From G965220825 sp965220825 (lineage in GTDB: Bacteria; Pseudomonadota; Alphaproteobacteria; UBA828), in assembly GCA_965220825.1 (NCBI GenBank), contig OZ244839.1, positions 1,860,001 through 1,924,000 on the forward strand: DNA of 64,000 nt. Direction: 5' to 3'. The notes under the pieces are model-generated. The model did not search any database and was not told the origin of the DNA. It saw only the letters and a program-made list of their open reading frames with translations. The stretch's first letter is position 1. Each line of letters begins with the position of its first letter. The position numbers and the translations under genes were made by a program. Of the stretch, positions 9,028-18,828 are shown piece by piece.

Positions 9028-12000
9028 TCAGGCGGCGAGCGGCCAGCGGTCGAGAATGCGGTCGAGCGCGTCCGCATTGGGCGCGAATGTGCGGGCGCGC
9101 CAGGCGACGATCTCGACGGTGCAGCCGAGGCGCTTGAGGGTGGCGATGTCGGTGTCGGCCGGCCCCTCGATCTCGATCCGGTCAATGCCGGCGATACGCC
9201 GCCGCGCAAGCCGCCAGCCATTGGCGAGCGGCAGCGGGGCGCCGCGGCCGAGCACGGCCTCGAAGGCTTCCTCACCGGTCATGGCGGGACCGCCGGCGAG
9301 GCCGAAGGCGTCGCGCACGGCGCGCACCTGTTCGGCGTCGAGGACGCGCCCGATGAGGGCGACGCCGTCGTCGGAGGTGAGCCGGCGCACGCGCATGTTC
9401 TCGCCCGGCAACCGGTCCCAGACCGGCAGCAGCAGGCCGGTGGCGAGCCAGAAGCGCGACTCGCGGTGCGCGGGAAGATCGGCGATCTCCCGCTCCCAGA
9501 GCGCGCGCCAGGCGGGTTCGTCGGCCGGGCGCCAGTGGGAGGCGTCGAGTTCGGCCCGCGCCATGCCGTCGCGCGCGGCGGGACGCAGAAGGCGCACCCG
9601 CTCCTGCACGCCGCCATCGTCGAACGTGCGCGACGGCGCGGGCAGCAGGATGGCGGCGCGCTGCGAGCGCGCATTGACCATGAGCCGGGGCTTGCCGCCG
9701 GGATCGCGCGCGCCGAGCGTGAGCGCGGCATCGGCGGCGGTCGGCTCCAGGCGGTCGCGGCGCACGACCTCGACCAGCTCAGTCGCCGCGCCGGTTCCGG
9801 GATGGTCGGAGAGCGTCTCGCGGCCGGCGATGGCGAGCGAGTCGGCGCGCACCGTCTCGACGCCGACCTCGTAGCTGCCGGCCTCAATGGCCTGCTCGAT
9901 ATTGGCCTCGATGCGCTGCTCCAGCGCGTCGAACAGCTGGTTCTGCTCGGCGATGGGGAGCGCCAGCAGCCGGTTGAGGAAGCGCGGCATGGGCGGGAGG
10001 TCCTCCTTCAGATTGCCCTCATGGACGAGCTTCAGGCCGGTGGCGTCCTGGAAGCGCTCGACGGTCCAGCCCTCGATCAGCCCGAGCCAGAGGGCGCCGT
10101 AGAACTGACGGAGCGCGGCCCTGGCGTAGAGGCTCTCCAGATTGTCGCTCTCGCGGAACAGCGTCCGGTCGCCGCCCATGGCGGTCTGGCTGTCGCGCTG
10201 GCCGCGCGTGAGCGCGCCGAGGCTGTCGAGCCGCCGGGCGATGGTGGCGATGAAGCGCCGCTCGCCCCGGACGTCTGTGGCGACCGGGCGGAAGAGCGGC
10301 GCCGAGGCCTGATGCGTCCGGTGGGTGCGGCCGAGGCCCTGGATCGCCCGGTCGGCGCGCCAGCCGGGCTCCAGCAGATAATGGACGCGGCGCTCGGTGT
10401 TCTCGCAGGAGAGATCGGCGTGGTAGCTCCTGCCGGTGCCGCCGGCCATGGAGAAGACCAGGATGCGCTTGGTCCCGTCCATGAAGGCGGCGGTCTCGGC
10501 GAGATTGGCGGAGGCGGGCCGCGAGCGCAGCGCCAGGCGCTCGCCGCGCGCGTCGGTCACCTTGAGCACCCGGCGCGTGCGGCCGGTGACTTCCGCCACG
10601 GCCTCATGCCCGAAATGCTGCACGATGCGGTCGAGGGCCGAGGGCACCGGCGGCAGTGCGGCAAGCTGCTCGATGAGCGCGTCGCGGCGGGCGGCGGCCT
10701 CCTGGCAGACGACCGGGTGACCGTCCCGGTCGAACACGGGCCGGCTCAGCAGGTTGCCGTCATCGTCGGTGAACGGTTCCTGAAGCTGCACCGGGAAGGC
10801 GTGGGCCAGGAACTCGATGACGGTCTCTCTCGGGGTGAGATCGATGGTGAGGTCGTCCCACTCGGAGGCGGGGATCTCGGCGATGCGCCGTTCCATCAGC
10901 GCCTCGCCGGTGGAGACCAGCTGGATGACGGCGGAACGCCCGGCGGCGAGATCGGCCTCGACGGCGCGGATCAGGCTCGGGCACTTCATGCCGGTGAGCA
11001 GGTGGCCGAAGAAGCGCTGCTTGGCGCCCTCGAAGGCGCTCATGGCGGCGGACTTCGCATTCTTGTTGAGCGTGGTCTCGCCATCGACGATGCCGGTGGC
11101 CTTGAGCGCCTCCTCGATATTGCGGTGGATGACCTTGAAGGCGTCGGCATAGGCGTCGTAGATGCGCCGCTGGGGGTCGGAGAGTGGGTGTTCGAGGATA
11201 TCGACCTCGACGCCGTCCCAGGAGAGGGCGCGGGCCTGGTAGAGGCCGAGGGCCTTGAGGTCGCGCGCCACCACTTCGAGGGCGGCGACGCCGCCGGCCT
11301 CCATGGCGGAGACGAAGGCGGGGCGGGTCTCGAAGGGCGTCTCGCCGGCGGCCCAGAGGCCGAGGCGTCCGGCATAGGCGAGGCCGGGGAGCGTGGTGGC
11401 GCCGGTGGCGGAGACATAGGCGATGCGCGCATCGGGCAGCGCGTGCTGCAAGCGCAGTCCGGCGCGGCCCTGCTGAGAGGGCGCGATCTCGCCTCGGCTG
11501 CCCTTCGCACCGGCGGCGTTGGCCATGGCGTGGGCCTCGTCGAAGACGATGACGCCGTCGAAGGCGTGGCGGTCGTCCTCGTCGAGCGAGCCTGCGAGCC
11601 ATTGGACGATCTGCTCGATGCGCGCGGGATTGCCCTGGCGGGCCGGCGAGCGCAGCGTGGCGTAGGTCGCGAACAGGATGCCCTCTTGCATGGAGAGTTC
11701 GGCCCCCTGGCGGAACTTGCCGAGCGGGATCACATCGTCGGCGCGCCCGCCGAGCGCGGTCCAGTCGCGCCGCGCGTCCTCGACCAGCTTGTCGGACTGG
11801 GAGAGCCAGAGCGCCTTCCGCCGGCCGCGCAGCCAGTGGTCGAGCAGGATGGCGGCGACCTGGCGGCCCTTGCCCGCGCCGGTGCCGTCGCCCAGCATCC
11901 AGCCCCGGCGGAAGCGGACCGGAGTGGAGAGCGTCTCGCCGTCGGCGGTGACGGCAGTCTCGGCCTCGCCGTCCTCGCCACAGCGCTGGACGGTCTCCCA

Positions 12001-13464
12001 GCCAGAGCCGATGCGGTACTGCGCATCCAGATGGCGCGAATGGGCCTCGCCCGCCAGCGCGACGCTCTCGAGCTGGGCGTCGGAGAGCAGCCCGTCGGTG
12101 ACGACACGGGTGGGGAGCATCGGGCGCCAGGCCGGCGCGGGATGCGGCACCGCCGCCATGGCGCCGGACTGCACCAGCGGGGTCGGGTGTGCGACCGCGC
12201 CCGGCACCCGCACCACGCTCGGGCGCCAGGGCTCGTAAGGACCGGTGGAAGCGGCAACGGGCTGGGGTGACGCGGCCTCGATCTCAAGCTCGGCGACGGG
12301 TCCCCAGTCCTGTGCGGTCGCCGGTGGAGCCATGGGCTTGCGCGTCGGCTTCGGCGCGGTCTTGCGCGGCCGGGGCGTGTGACCGAACAGGTCGGCGCCG
12401 GGGACGGGCGCGATGGCGAGCCTCGGCGGGACCGTCGCGAGGATGGCGTCGAGCAGCGCGGCGGCATCGGCGGCGCGGGCCTCGCGGTCGATGGCGATCC
12501 CCGGCTCGCGGCTGCGGTCGAGCACGGTGAGCCGGGTGTCGAAGCCGGTGCCGCGCCGTGCATAAGCGCGCCCGTCGATGACCATGGTGAAGACGGTGCG
12601 GACCTCGTCGCTCAGGGAGGCGAAGGCGTCCTTCCAGGCGGCGTCGCCAGGGATGCAGTTGGAAGAGGTGATCGCCGCCAGGCGTCCGCCCGGCGGCAGC
12701 ATCGAGAAGGCGGAGCGCAGATGGCGCAGATCGGCGTCGTGGCGGATGCGCCCGACACCGGGCGTCGCCGAGAAGGGCGGGTTCATCAGCACGACGGTGG
12801 GGCGGACGCCGGGCAGGAAGTCGGCAAGGCTCTCGGCGTTGTGGCGGGTGACGGGAACGCCGGGAAAGAGTCCGGCGAGGATGCCGGCGCGAACCTCCGC
12901 GATCTCGTTGAGATAGAGCGCGCCGGCGGCGTTCGCGCCGAGGGCGCAGGCGGCCATGACGGCGAGCATCCCCGTACCGGCGGAGGGTTCGAGCACGACA
13001 TCGCCGGGCCGCACACCAACCGCTTGGAACGCTGCATAGGCGAGCGGCAGCGGCGTCGAGAACTGCTGCAACCGCAGCTGCGCCTGGGAGCGCCTGGTGT
13101 GCGACGGCTCCAGCGCGGCGAGGGCCTCCAGCATGACGCGCATCCGGCGCGGGCCGTCGGCGCCGGCCCGGTTGCGCATGGCGCGGCCGTAGCGCTGCAG
13201 GAACAGCACCATGGCGGCTTCCGCCGCCTCATAAGCGTCCTTCCAGAGCCAGGCGCCCTCGGCGTCGCTGGCGCCGAAGCTGCGGGTCATGGCGTCGCGG
13301 AGCGCGGCGGCGTCGAGCGCCCGGCCCGCCTCCAGCACCGGCAGCAGGGCACCGGCCGCAGCAAGGATCGCATCCGCGCTGGAGTGCGACTGCGCGGGGC
13401 CGGTGTGGGAAACGGCAGGAAGCGGGCGCGCGGACAGATCCGCCGCCGGGAGGGCGTCGAGCAT
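9028..13464 (-). CDS. Methyltransferase / strawberry-notch-type helicase fusion protein
   Basis: About 1478 aa from ATG 13464 (MLDALPAADLSARP), with a CGGAGA ribosome site. The N-terminal domain has a SAM-binding motif (VLEPSAGTGMLAVM, near residue 155) and the catalytic NPPFS motif (near 225) of an N6-adenine/N4-cytosine DNA methyltransferase fold. After a Pro-rich linker (about 380-430) comes an SF2 helicase-like ATPase: Walker A GDGTGAGKGR (about 525), DEAH box FDEAHAMANA (about 640), and a C-terminal helicase lobe with GLGRTHRTHQA (about 1040). This is the strawberry-notch family. Relatives on phages and ICEs, such as the DarB-type protein of P1, protect incoming DNA from restriction; that role here is inference. 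The spelling fits a modern laterally moving module. Confidence 0.85.
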   Translation of the reverse strand: MLDALPAADLSARPLPAVSHTGPAQSHSSADAILAAAGALLPVLEAGRALDAAALRDAMTRSFGASDAEGAWLWKDAYEAAEAAMVLFLQRYGRAMRNRAGADGPRRMRVMLEALAALEPSHTRRSQAQLRLQQFSTPLPLAYAAFQAVGVRPGDVVLEPSAGTGMLAVMAACALGANAAGALYLNEIAEVRAGILAGLFPGVPVTRHNAESLADFLPGVRPTVVLMNPPFSATPGVGRIRHDADLRHLRSAFSMLPPGGRLAAITSSNCIPGDAAWKDAFASLSDEVRTVFTMVIDGRAYARRGTGFDTRLTVLDRSREPGIAIDREARAADAAALLDAILATVPPRLAIAPVPGADLFGHTPRPRKTAPKPTRKPMAPPATAQDWGPVAELEIEAASPQPVAASTGPYEPWRPSVVRVPGAVAHPTPLVQSGAMAAVPHPAPAWRPMLPTRVVTDGLLSDAQLESVALAGEAHSRHLDAQYRIGSGWETVQRCGEDGEAETAVTADGETLSTPVRFRRGWMLGDGTGAGKGRQVAAILLDHWLRGRRKALWLSQSDKLVEDARRDWTALGGRADDVIPLGKFRQGAELSMQEGILFATYATLRSPARQGNPARIEQIVQWLAGSLDEDDRHAFDGVIVFDEAHAMANAAGAKGSRGEIAPSQQGRAGLRLQHALPDARIAYVSATGATTLPGLAYAGRLGLWAAGETPFETRPAFVSAMEAGGVAALEVVARDLKALGLYQARALSWDGVEVDILEHPLSDPQRRIYDAYADAFKVIHRNIEEALKATGIVDGETTLNKNAKSAAMSAFEGAKQRFFGHLLTGMKCPSLIRAVEADLAAGRSAVIQLVSTGEALMERRIAEIPASEWDDLTIDLTPRETVIEFLAHAFPVQLQEPFTDDDGNLLSRPVFDRDGHPVVCQEAAARRDALIEQLAALPPVPSALDRIVQHFGHEAVAEVTGRTRRVLKVTDARGERLALRSRPASANLAETAAFMDGTKRILVFSMAGGTGRSYHADLSCENTERRVHYLLEPGWRADRAIQGLGRTHRTHQASAPLFRPVATDVRGERRFIATIARRLDSLGALTRGQRDSQTAMGGDRTLFRESDNLESLYARAALRQFYGALWLGLIEGWTVERFQDATGLKLVHEGNLKEDLPPMPRFLNRLLALPIAEQNQLFDALEQRIEANIEQAIEAGSYEVGVETVRADSLAIAGRETLSDHPGTGAATELVEVVRRDRLEPTAADAALTLGARDPGGKPRLMVNARSQRAAILLPAPSRTFDDGGVQERVRLLRPAARDGMARAELDASHWRPADEPAWRALWEREIADLPAHRESRFWLATGLLLPVWDRLPGENMRVRRLTSDDGVALIGRVLDAEQVRAVRDAFGLAGGPAMTGEEAFEAVLGRGAPLPLANGWRLARRRIAGIDRIEIEGPADTDIATLKRLGCTVEIVAWRARTFAPNADALDRILDRWPLAA

Positions 13465-13639
13465 GGCGTTCTCCGGATCGGAATGGCTGGAGCCGACGGG
13501 ACGGTGGCACGGGACCTCGCCCCGCCCCACCGGACCTGCCCCGGACCGGCGCTGCCCCGCCTCCGCGCGGCGCGGGCCGGGGAAGCGCGGGATCGGACGG
13601 CGGGGAGGTTGTTGCGGTCGGCTGCGTCCGGGCGGGCGG

Positions 13640-14284
13640 TCAGCCGAAGCGCTGGCCGGTCCCGGTGAAGGTCATGCCGTTGGCGGCGATGGACTCATCG
13701 ACGACGGCGTCGGACATGAGATGGTCGTATTCGCCTTCGAGCCGGCGGTAGAGCCAGCGGGCGAGGTCGCGCAGCGCTTCAATGACGGCGTCCTCGGCGC
13801 CGTCGGTCACAGGCTGCCCGGTCGGGCTGTCCCTCTCGACCTCGATCGCCATGCTCTGCTCGTGGCAGTAGCGGCCGCGCTGCCGGATCGAGGCGTGGAG
13901 TTGATGGAAGTTGGGCCGCTGCGCCGCCTGCAGGGCGTCGGCGATGGCGTGCAGGTCCGTGTCCTCCGGCGCGTAGGCGCGGATGGCGCGAGGGGCGCCC
14001 CTTGCGTGGCTGTATGCGCCCTCGAAGCACGCGCCATCGCCCTGGCTGGCGAAGCCGGAGAAGTAGATGTGGCTCCTTGCGCGCGTCCCGCCCCCCATGA
14101 GCTTGACGGGGCCGGTCCGGAGGGTCACGCCGAGGATATGGCAGATCGTCTCGAAGTCCTCGTAAACGGCGTCGTACCAGTCGTGATCGAGGCAGGTCTC
14201 GCGATACCAGTCGCGCGCCCGTCGCCTGGCCGTCTCCGGCAGTTCGGTGAGTCGATAGACGGTGGTCTGGACGATGCGGGGCAT
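13640..14284 (-). CDS. Antitoxin-annotated-type hypothetical protein
   Basis: 214 aa (MPRIVQTTVYRLTELPETARRRA). It resembles proteins found in alphaproteobacterial mobile elements that are often labelled antitoxin of a toxin-antitoxin stability system; I recall this without a search and treat it as weak. No toxin partner is recognisable next to it. The protein is mixed alpha/beta with repeated Tyr/His-rich stretches (DHDWYDAVYEDF, HEQSMAIEVERD). It is seven bases downstream of the small 69-aa gene and 175 bp upstream of the methyltransferase/helicase start. Confidence 0.55.
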   Translation of the reverse strand: MPRIVQTTVYRLTELPETARRRARDWYRETCLDHDWYDAVYEDFETICHILGVTLRTGPVKLMGGGTRARSHIYFSGFASQGDGACFEGAYSHARGAPRAIRAYAPEDTDLHAIADALQAAQRPNFHQLHASIRQRGRYCHEQSMAIEVERDSPTGQPVTDGAEDAVIEALRDLARWLYRRLEGEYDHLMSDAVVDESIAANGMTFTGTGQRFG

Positions 14285-14290
14285 GGGGCG

Positions 14291-14500
14291 TCATCTCCCG
14301 GCGCTGACAGGGACAGGCCGGCCGCTCTTGCGGAGCGGACCGAAGGCGACCGCGATATCGTCGCCGTCGATGGCGATGGTGACGGGGCGGTCTGAAGGCA
14401 TGAGCCAGTGGATCTCGGACCGGAGCGCCCGGGCGATGGCGCGCTTGTGCGCCTCATCGTCCGATGGCGGCGCGGCGCCGGGGTTGGCGGTGACGGACAT
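14291..14500 (-). CDS. Small hypothetical protein
   Basis: 69 aa from ATG 14500 (MSVTANPGAAPPSDDEAHKR), with a GGAGG ribosome site. A longer frame upstream lacks such a site. The C-terminal part (IHWLMPSDRPVTIAIDGDDIAVAFG) resembles the C-terminus of the neighbouring GHKL protein (FWLIPHERGVEIAVRDRQVTVTLG). The two may share a small domain or come from a duplication. Confidence 0.55.
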   Translation of the reverse strand: MSVTANPGAAPPSDDEAHKRAIARALRSEIHWLMPSDRPVTIAIDGDDIAVAFGPLRKSGRPVPVSAGR

Positions 14501-14641
14501 GGCGGGGAACCTCCTGCAGGGCGGCTGACGGAACGGGCGAACCGGGACGCGCGCGCCCCGGCCCTGCCTCACCGGGAAGACGCTGGCCGGCCTCCGGGCG
14601 GACGGGAACTCAGGAATGCTGCCGTTGGCCTGCCGGCCGCG

Positions 14642-16390
14642 TCATCGCGCGTCTTCCGCGACGGGTTTGCCGAGGGTCACGGTGACCTGGCGGTCGCGGA
14701 CGGCGATCTCGACGCCGCGCTCGTGCGGGATCAGCCAGAAGAGTTCGCGCGCGACCGCATCGGCGATCGAAGAGCGCCGCGCCGCGTCGTCGGAGACCAG
14801 CAGCCGGGTGGCGATATGCAGCGCCTCCTCGTCGAACAGCTCGCGCTGACGCTCCCAGGAATCGGCATCCGCATCGTCGGAGGGCGAGAAGAAGGCGGCG
14901 CGCAGGAGGTCGGCCAGTTCGTGCGGGTCGAGAGTGCTGTCGGCGGCGACCAGCGGCAGCGCGTCGCCGACCCGGGACCAGGCCTCGCCCGCGAAGGCGA
15001 GATCGGCGGCGAGGTCGAGACCCTGCTCCGGTCCCCGCGGCGGCCGGACGGCGAGGGCGATGCGGATCGCGTCGGGCCGGTCGGGCAAGGGTGCCTGGGG
15101 CGTGACCGCGCGCTTCGGCACACGATACGCGTCGAGAGCGTGCGTGCGACCCTCGGCCGTCACCGTGATGCGGATACCGGTGACGCAGGGAATGGCGTCG
15201 TACCAGCCATAGCCTTCGAGGCGGCGGTCGGACTCGAAGATGCGCTCCGCAATGTGGTTGCGCCCGACCGCGCGCCAGAAGGACTGCGCTTCGGGCGGCT
15301 CGGGGTCGCAGGCCATGCGCAGCGCATCGGCGCCGATCGCGCGGAACTTCGGCGGCTCGCGCCAGTCGTCGATGTCGGCGAGGCCGGGGCGCCAGGGCCG
15401 GAGCTCGGGCGGCGGCGGGGCGATCTCGATGCCGGCCGCGCGCGCCCGCATCCAGTCGTCCTGGGCGGGGCGCGGGTTCGGATCGGCCGCCATGGCGCGG
15501 TAGATGGCGAGCCTGGCGGCCGCGCGCATCTCGCCCAGGAACGGCGTCTCGACCGCCTCCTTGCGGGCCGGCAGCACCAGTTCGAGGTCGGGGCAGTCTG
15601 CGACATCGGCGGCGACCGACCAGCGAACACCGGTCACCGACTGGACCGAGGGCAGGTGGACTGCGACGGCGAGGCCGTGGAAGTTGAGGTCGGGATCGTC
15701 GAGGCCGGAGCGGCTCCTGCGGTTGCGGAAGACGCCGAAGGAAAGCCCCCGCCAGCGCTCGGCATGGAGAGCGCCGTCGAGGAAGGCGCGGTGCTCCAGC
15801 CGCTCGCCGCCCGCCGGCGTGTCCGGTGCATGCTCGTAGAAGACCGGCAGCGGATAGTGCCGGGCGGCGTTCTCGATGGCGCGCCGGACAGTCCGCGCGT
15901 CCTCGCTCTCCGTCAGGGGGAAGGAGACGGCGGTCCCGTGCGGGAGGGGCGCGGTCTCGTCGGCATGGACCTGCGCCTCGGTCTCGCCCAGGAAGTGTTG
16001 GGGTGCGAGATCGACCCACCAGCCGGGGGCGGTCTCGCCGCTGGCGCTGCGCCGGCGGGACGCGACGGTGCAGCCGCGCCGGGCGAGGCTCAGCATGCCC
16101 ATGCCGGCGGCGTCCTCGGCCGCCACCAGTGCCGCGTCCCAGCCGTTCTCGCCGAAGGACAGCAGCACGGCCGGATCGGCGATCCCGGCGCCGTCGTCCC
16201 GGACCGTGACGCTCATGTGACCGTCGGAGTCCGCGAGTGCAACATGGACGCGGGTGGCGCCGGCGCGGCGGGCGTTCTGCAGGGTCTCGGCGAAGATGTC
16301 GCCGAGGGTCGCGGCATAGAGCCGGGTGACGCGGGAGACGGCGCTGTCGTGGAAGCGGGCGCGGATCGCGCGCAAAGGGATCTCGTTCAT
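14642..16390 (-). CDS. GHKL-fold (Hsp90-like) ATPase
   Basis: 582 aa. The Bergerat ATP site is clear: N-box AETLQNARRAGA (Asn39), G1 box DDGAGI (65-70), G2 box GMGML (96-100). The rest (about 130-580) has no domain I recognise and contains no transducer or histidine kinase features, so this is closer to MORC/Hsp90-type ATPases of mobile or defence modules than to a sensor kinase. It is separated from the ParB-like gene by a strong hairpin and starts the second half of the cassette. Function unknown. Confidence 0.75.
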   Translation of the reverse strand: MNEIPLRAIRARFHDSAVSRVTRLYAATLGDIFAETLQNARRAGATRVHVALADSDGHMSVTVRDDGAGIADPAVLLSFGENGWDAALVAAEDAAGMGMLSLARRGCTVASRRRSASGETAPGWWVDLAPQHFLGETEAQVHADETAPLPHGTAVSFPLTESEDARTVRRAIENAARHYPLPVFYEHAPDTPAGGERLEHRAFLDGALHAERWRGLSFGVFRNRRSRSGLDDPDLNFHGLAVAVHLPSVQSVTGVRWSVAADVADCPDLELVLPARKEAVETPFLGEMRAAARLAIYRAMAADPNPRPAQDDWMRARAAGIEIAPPPPELRPWRPGLADIDDWREPPKFRAIGADALRMACDPEPPEAQSFWRAVGRNHIAERIFESDRRLEGYGWYDAIPCVTGIRITVTAEGRTHALDAYRVPKRAVTPQAPLPDRPDAIRIALAVRPPRGPEQGLDLAADLAFAGEAWSRVGDALPLVAADSTLDPHELADLLRAAFFSPSDDADADSWERQRELFDEEALHIATRLLVSDDAARRSSIADAVARELFWLIPHERGVEIAVRDRQVTVTLGKPVAEDAR

Positions 16391-16424
16391 CGGCGGACTC
16401 CGTCATGGAATGCGGAAAGAAAGA

Positions 16425-16455
16425 CGCCCCGCCCGGAACGCATCCGGGCGGGGCG
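16425..16455 (-). terminator. Hairpin terminator between parB-like and GHKL genes
   Basis: A 12-bp perfect stem (CGCCCCGCCCGG / CCGGGCGGGGCG) with a 7-nt loop, followed in minus-strand sense by a U-rich stretch (TCTTTCTTTCC). It lies 13 bp after the ParB-like stop and 35 bp before the GHKL start. It probably divides the cassette into two transcripts or attenuates the downstream half. Confidence 0.65.
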
Positions 16456-16467
16456 CAAGGTCATCCG

Positions 16468-18828
16468 TCAGTGGATGCGACGCAGGAACTCGGGCACCTC
16501 CGGCATGTCGTCCCCGGCCTCTGCCGGGCCGTCGCCGCCATTGAGCGCGCCGACGGTCTGGACGATGACGCGCGGACTGCCATCGGCGGTCGGGACCCGG
16601 TTCATCGCGTCGATGGCCTCGGCGATGGAGGGCGCAGCCGGAGCCTCCTCCGACGCTTCGTCGCCGCCCGCCGGCTCCGCGACGGTCTCCTCCTGGACCG
16701 GTGCGTCGTTGCTCTCGACGGGCGGTTCGGCGGCCTCGGCGTCCCCGGATGCGGGAGCCGCCTCGACGGGCGGTTCGACGCCCTGGTCCTCCGGGTCGTC
16801 CACCCCGCCGGCGTCGAACGCCGCGAAGCCGGGCATCGTCCAGGCGAGCGCGGCGGCATGCTCGGCCTGGCCGACGCCGAGGGGCAGGTCGCCGGCGGCG
16901 AAGGCTTCCTCCATGGCCCTGGCAAGATCGGCCTTCTTGCACTTCGACCGGGCCGCCGCCCAGGCCACGCCGAGGGTCCGGCGGGCGATGGCCAGCATGC
17001 GGTCCTTGCGGATGCGCGACCACAGCAGGTCCGCCGTCGGGCGCACCGCGCCGGCGAAGTCGATGTCGAGCCGCGCCACGGTGGCTTCCAGTTCCGGCCG
17101 GGCGTCGTGCTCCCAGGCCAACTGGCCCTTCACCGTGCGCGCGGCCGCCGCCGCGAACAGGCGCTCCTTGTCCTCGCGGGGCAGTTCCCGGAGGGCGGCA
17201 AAGCGGGCCGCATCGTCCTCCTCCTCCATCCACCCGAACGGCAGGCGGGACCAGTCGGCCAGCATCGCCTCGCCCGGGCTCCAGGCGGCGAAGTCCTCGT
17301 CGTTCATCCGCGCCGTGGGCCGGTCGGCGGTCTCGCAGAAGGCGATGTCGAGGGCGTGATACGAGGCCGTGTAGCCCGGCGCGAACACCGCGCGCACCAT
17401 CTGGAACAGCACGAGGTCGAAGGCGGCCTCGAAGTCGTCCGCGAGATGGCCCTTGACGAGCGCGGTGCGGATGGCGCGCAGGTCGTCGGCCAGCCCGACG
17501 CCGACCCCCGCCTCCTCGCGGGCGCTGGCCTGCGGATCGGCCGGACGGGCGGCCGGGGCCGTCACCGCCGGTCCGTCGATGCGGGCCGCAGCGGCATGGC
17601 CGGCATGCGCATCGTGGCCGTTGGCCCCGGTCGTCGGCTCCTGGGGCAGGTCCTCGGGCTTCACCAGCCCCTGGATGACCTGCAGCGCGCCGTCCGGTCC
17701 GACGGTCGCGATGCAGCCGGCAATGGCGAAGTCCTGGGTGCGGAACCTGGCGCGGCCCTCGACCTCGCCCTCGATGGCGTCGAGACGCGCTTCGAGCGCT
17801 TCCGCCTCGCCGACCAGCTCGTCGGTCCACGCATCGTCGTCGAGTTCGGCGAGTTCCTCGTGCCGGCTGCGCAGCCGCTCGAGCTCGGCGGCCTCCTCGT
17901 CGGTCGGCGCGCCGGGCTCGGGATGCACGCGGCCGTAGCGCGCGGTTGCGCTCCAGTCCACCTCGACCGCCGCCTGGGCCCACTTCCAGCGGGTCGCGAG
18001 TTCGTCGGCCGCGGCGCGGAGCTTCTTCATGGCGAGCTCGGTCAGCAGCTTCGGGTCCTCGAACCACACGCCATGCTCGTCCTCGTCGGCGAACAGATCG
18101 CGCAGCACCGCCCCGCCCGCAGCCTCATAGGCCTCCACGCCGACGAAGCGGGCGAGCGCCGCGCCGCCGGGCACGCGCTCCTCGGTCAGCAGGCGCCTCA
18201 CCTGCCAGGCGCCCGGGCGATAGCCCTGGGCGGAGACCTGCTCCCACAGACTGCGCTGGCGATCGTGGTCGGCGGTGATGGCGAACGCCTTCAGCGTTTC
18301 GAGGTCGATCCCGCCGGCGCGGTAGGCGTCCAGCAGTTCCGGCGCGGCGTTGCCGAGGCGCAGGCGCTGCTCGACCGTGCGCTCGGAGACGCCGAAGCGC
18401 GCGGCGATGGCGGCGACCGTGGACCCGGACGCGGCGAGCGCCGTGAAGGCGATCACCTGGTCGGCCGGGTGCATGGCGATGCGCACCACATTCTCGGCAA
18501 GTGAGAGCTCGCTCGCTTCGTCATTGGCGGCGATCAGACAGGGGACGGGGTGGTCGGCATCGAGCACGCCGTCCCCGGCCAGCGCCTGCAGCGCCGCGAG
18601 GCGGCGCCCGCCGGCGATCACGGCGAAGCGCTCGGAACCGTCCTCGCTCGCATCGGCAGTGCGGGCGACCAGGTTCTCCAGCAGGCCGTGCGCGGCGATG
18701 GACGCCCGGAGCTGCCGGTCGGCGAGCGCGTCGGACGGGGTCTTGCGCACATTCTCCGGCGCGAGCGCGAGCCGCGACAGCGGAACCTCGCGGATTGCCG
18801 GATCGTGCGCGGGTGCGGTCTGGTTCAT
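16468..18828 (-). CDS. Large ParB/Spo0J-like protein
   Basis: 786 aa from ATG 18828 (MNQTAPAHDPAIREVPL), with GGAGAG seven bases upstream. Residues 15-110 are a ParB N-terminal nuclease/CTPase-type domain (PLSRLALAPENVRKTP; GERxR-like AGGRRLAAL; ENVVR). Residues about 115-170 are a helix-turn-helix (TVAAIAARFGVSERTVEQRLRLG). The remaining 600 residues are unlike partition ParB: alpha-helical, then a Gln/Glu/Pro-rich acidic tail (about 690-786). There is no parA or parS nearby. Very long ParB-like proteins of this type are common on alphaproteobacterial plasmids and ICEs. A role in chromosome partition is unlikely; DNA binding or nicking is plausible. Confidence 0.8.
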   Translation of the reverse strand: MNQTAPAHDPAIREVPLSRLALAPENVRKTPSDALADRQLRASIAAHGLLENLVARTADASEDGSERFAVIAGGRRLAALQALAGDGVLDADHPVPCLIAANDEASELSLAENVVRIAMHPADQVIAFTALAASGSTVAAIAARFGVSERTVEQRLRLGNAAPELLDAYRAGGIDLETLKAFAITADHDRQRSLWEQVSAQGYRPGAWQVRRLLTEERVPGGAALARFVGVEAYEAAGGAVLRDLFADEDEHGVWFEDPKLLTELAMKKLRAAADELATRWKWAQAAVEVDWSATARYGRVHPEPGAPTDEEAAELERLRSRHEELAELDDDAWTDELVGEAEALEARLDAIEGEVEGRARFRTQDFAIAGCIATVGPDGALQVIQGLVKPEDLPQEPTTGANGHDAHAGHAAAARIDGPAVTAPAARPADPQASAREEAGVGVGLADDLRAIRTALVKGHLADDFEAAFDLVLFQMVRAVFAPGYTASYHALDIAFCETADRPTARMNDEDFAAWSPGEAMLADWSRLPFGWMEEEDDAARFAALRELPREDKERLFAAAAARTVKGQLAWEHDARPELEATVARLDIDFAGAVRPTADLLWSRIRKDRMLAIARRTLGVAWAAARSKCKKADLARAMEEAFAAGDLPLGVGQAEHAAALAWTMPGFAAFDAGGVDDPEDQGVEPPVEAAPASGDAEAAEPPVESNDAPVQEETVAEPAGGDEASEEAPAAPSIAEAIDAMNRVPTADGSPRVIVQTVGALNGGDGPAEAGDDMPEVPEFLRRIH

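Noticed and set aside
8989..12270. A 1093-codon open frame on the plus strand antisense to the methyltransferase/helicase
   Set aside because: Low-complexity Gly/Ala/Arg/Glu translation typical of GC-rich shadow frames; the minus-strand frame has clear enzyme motifs.
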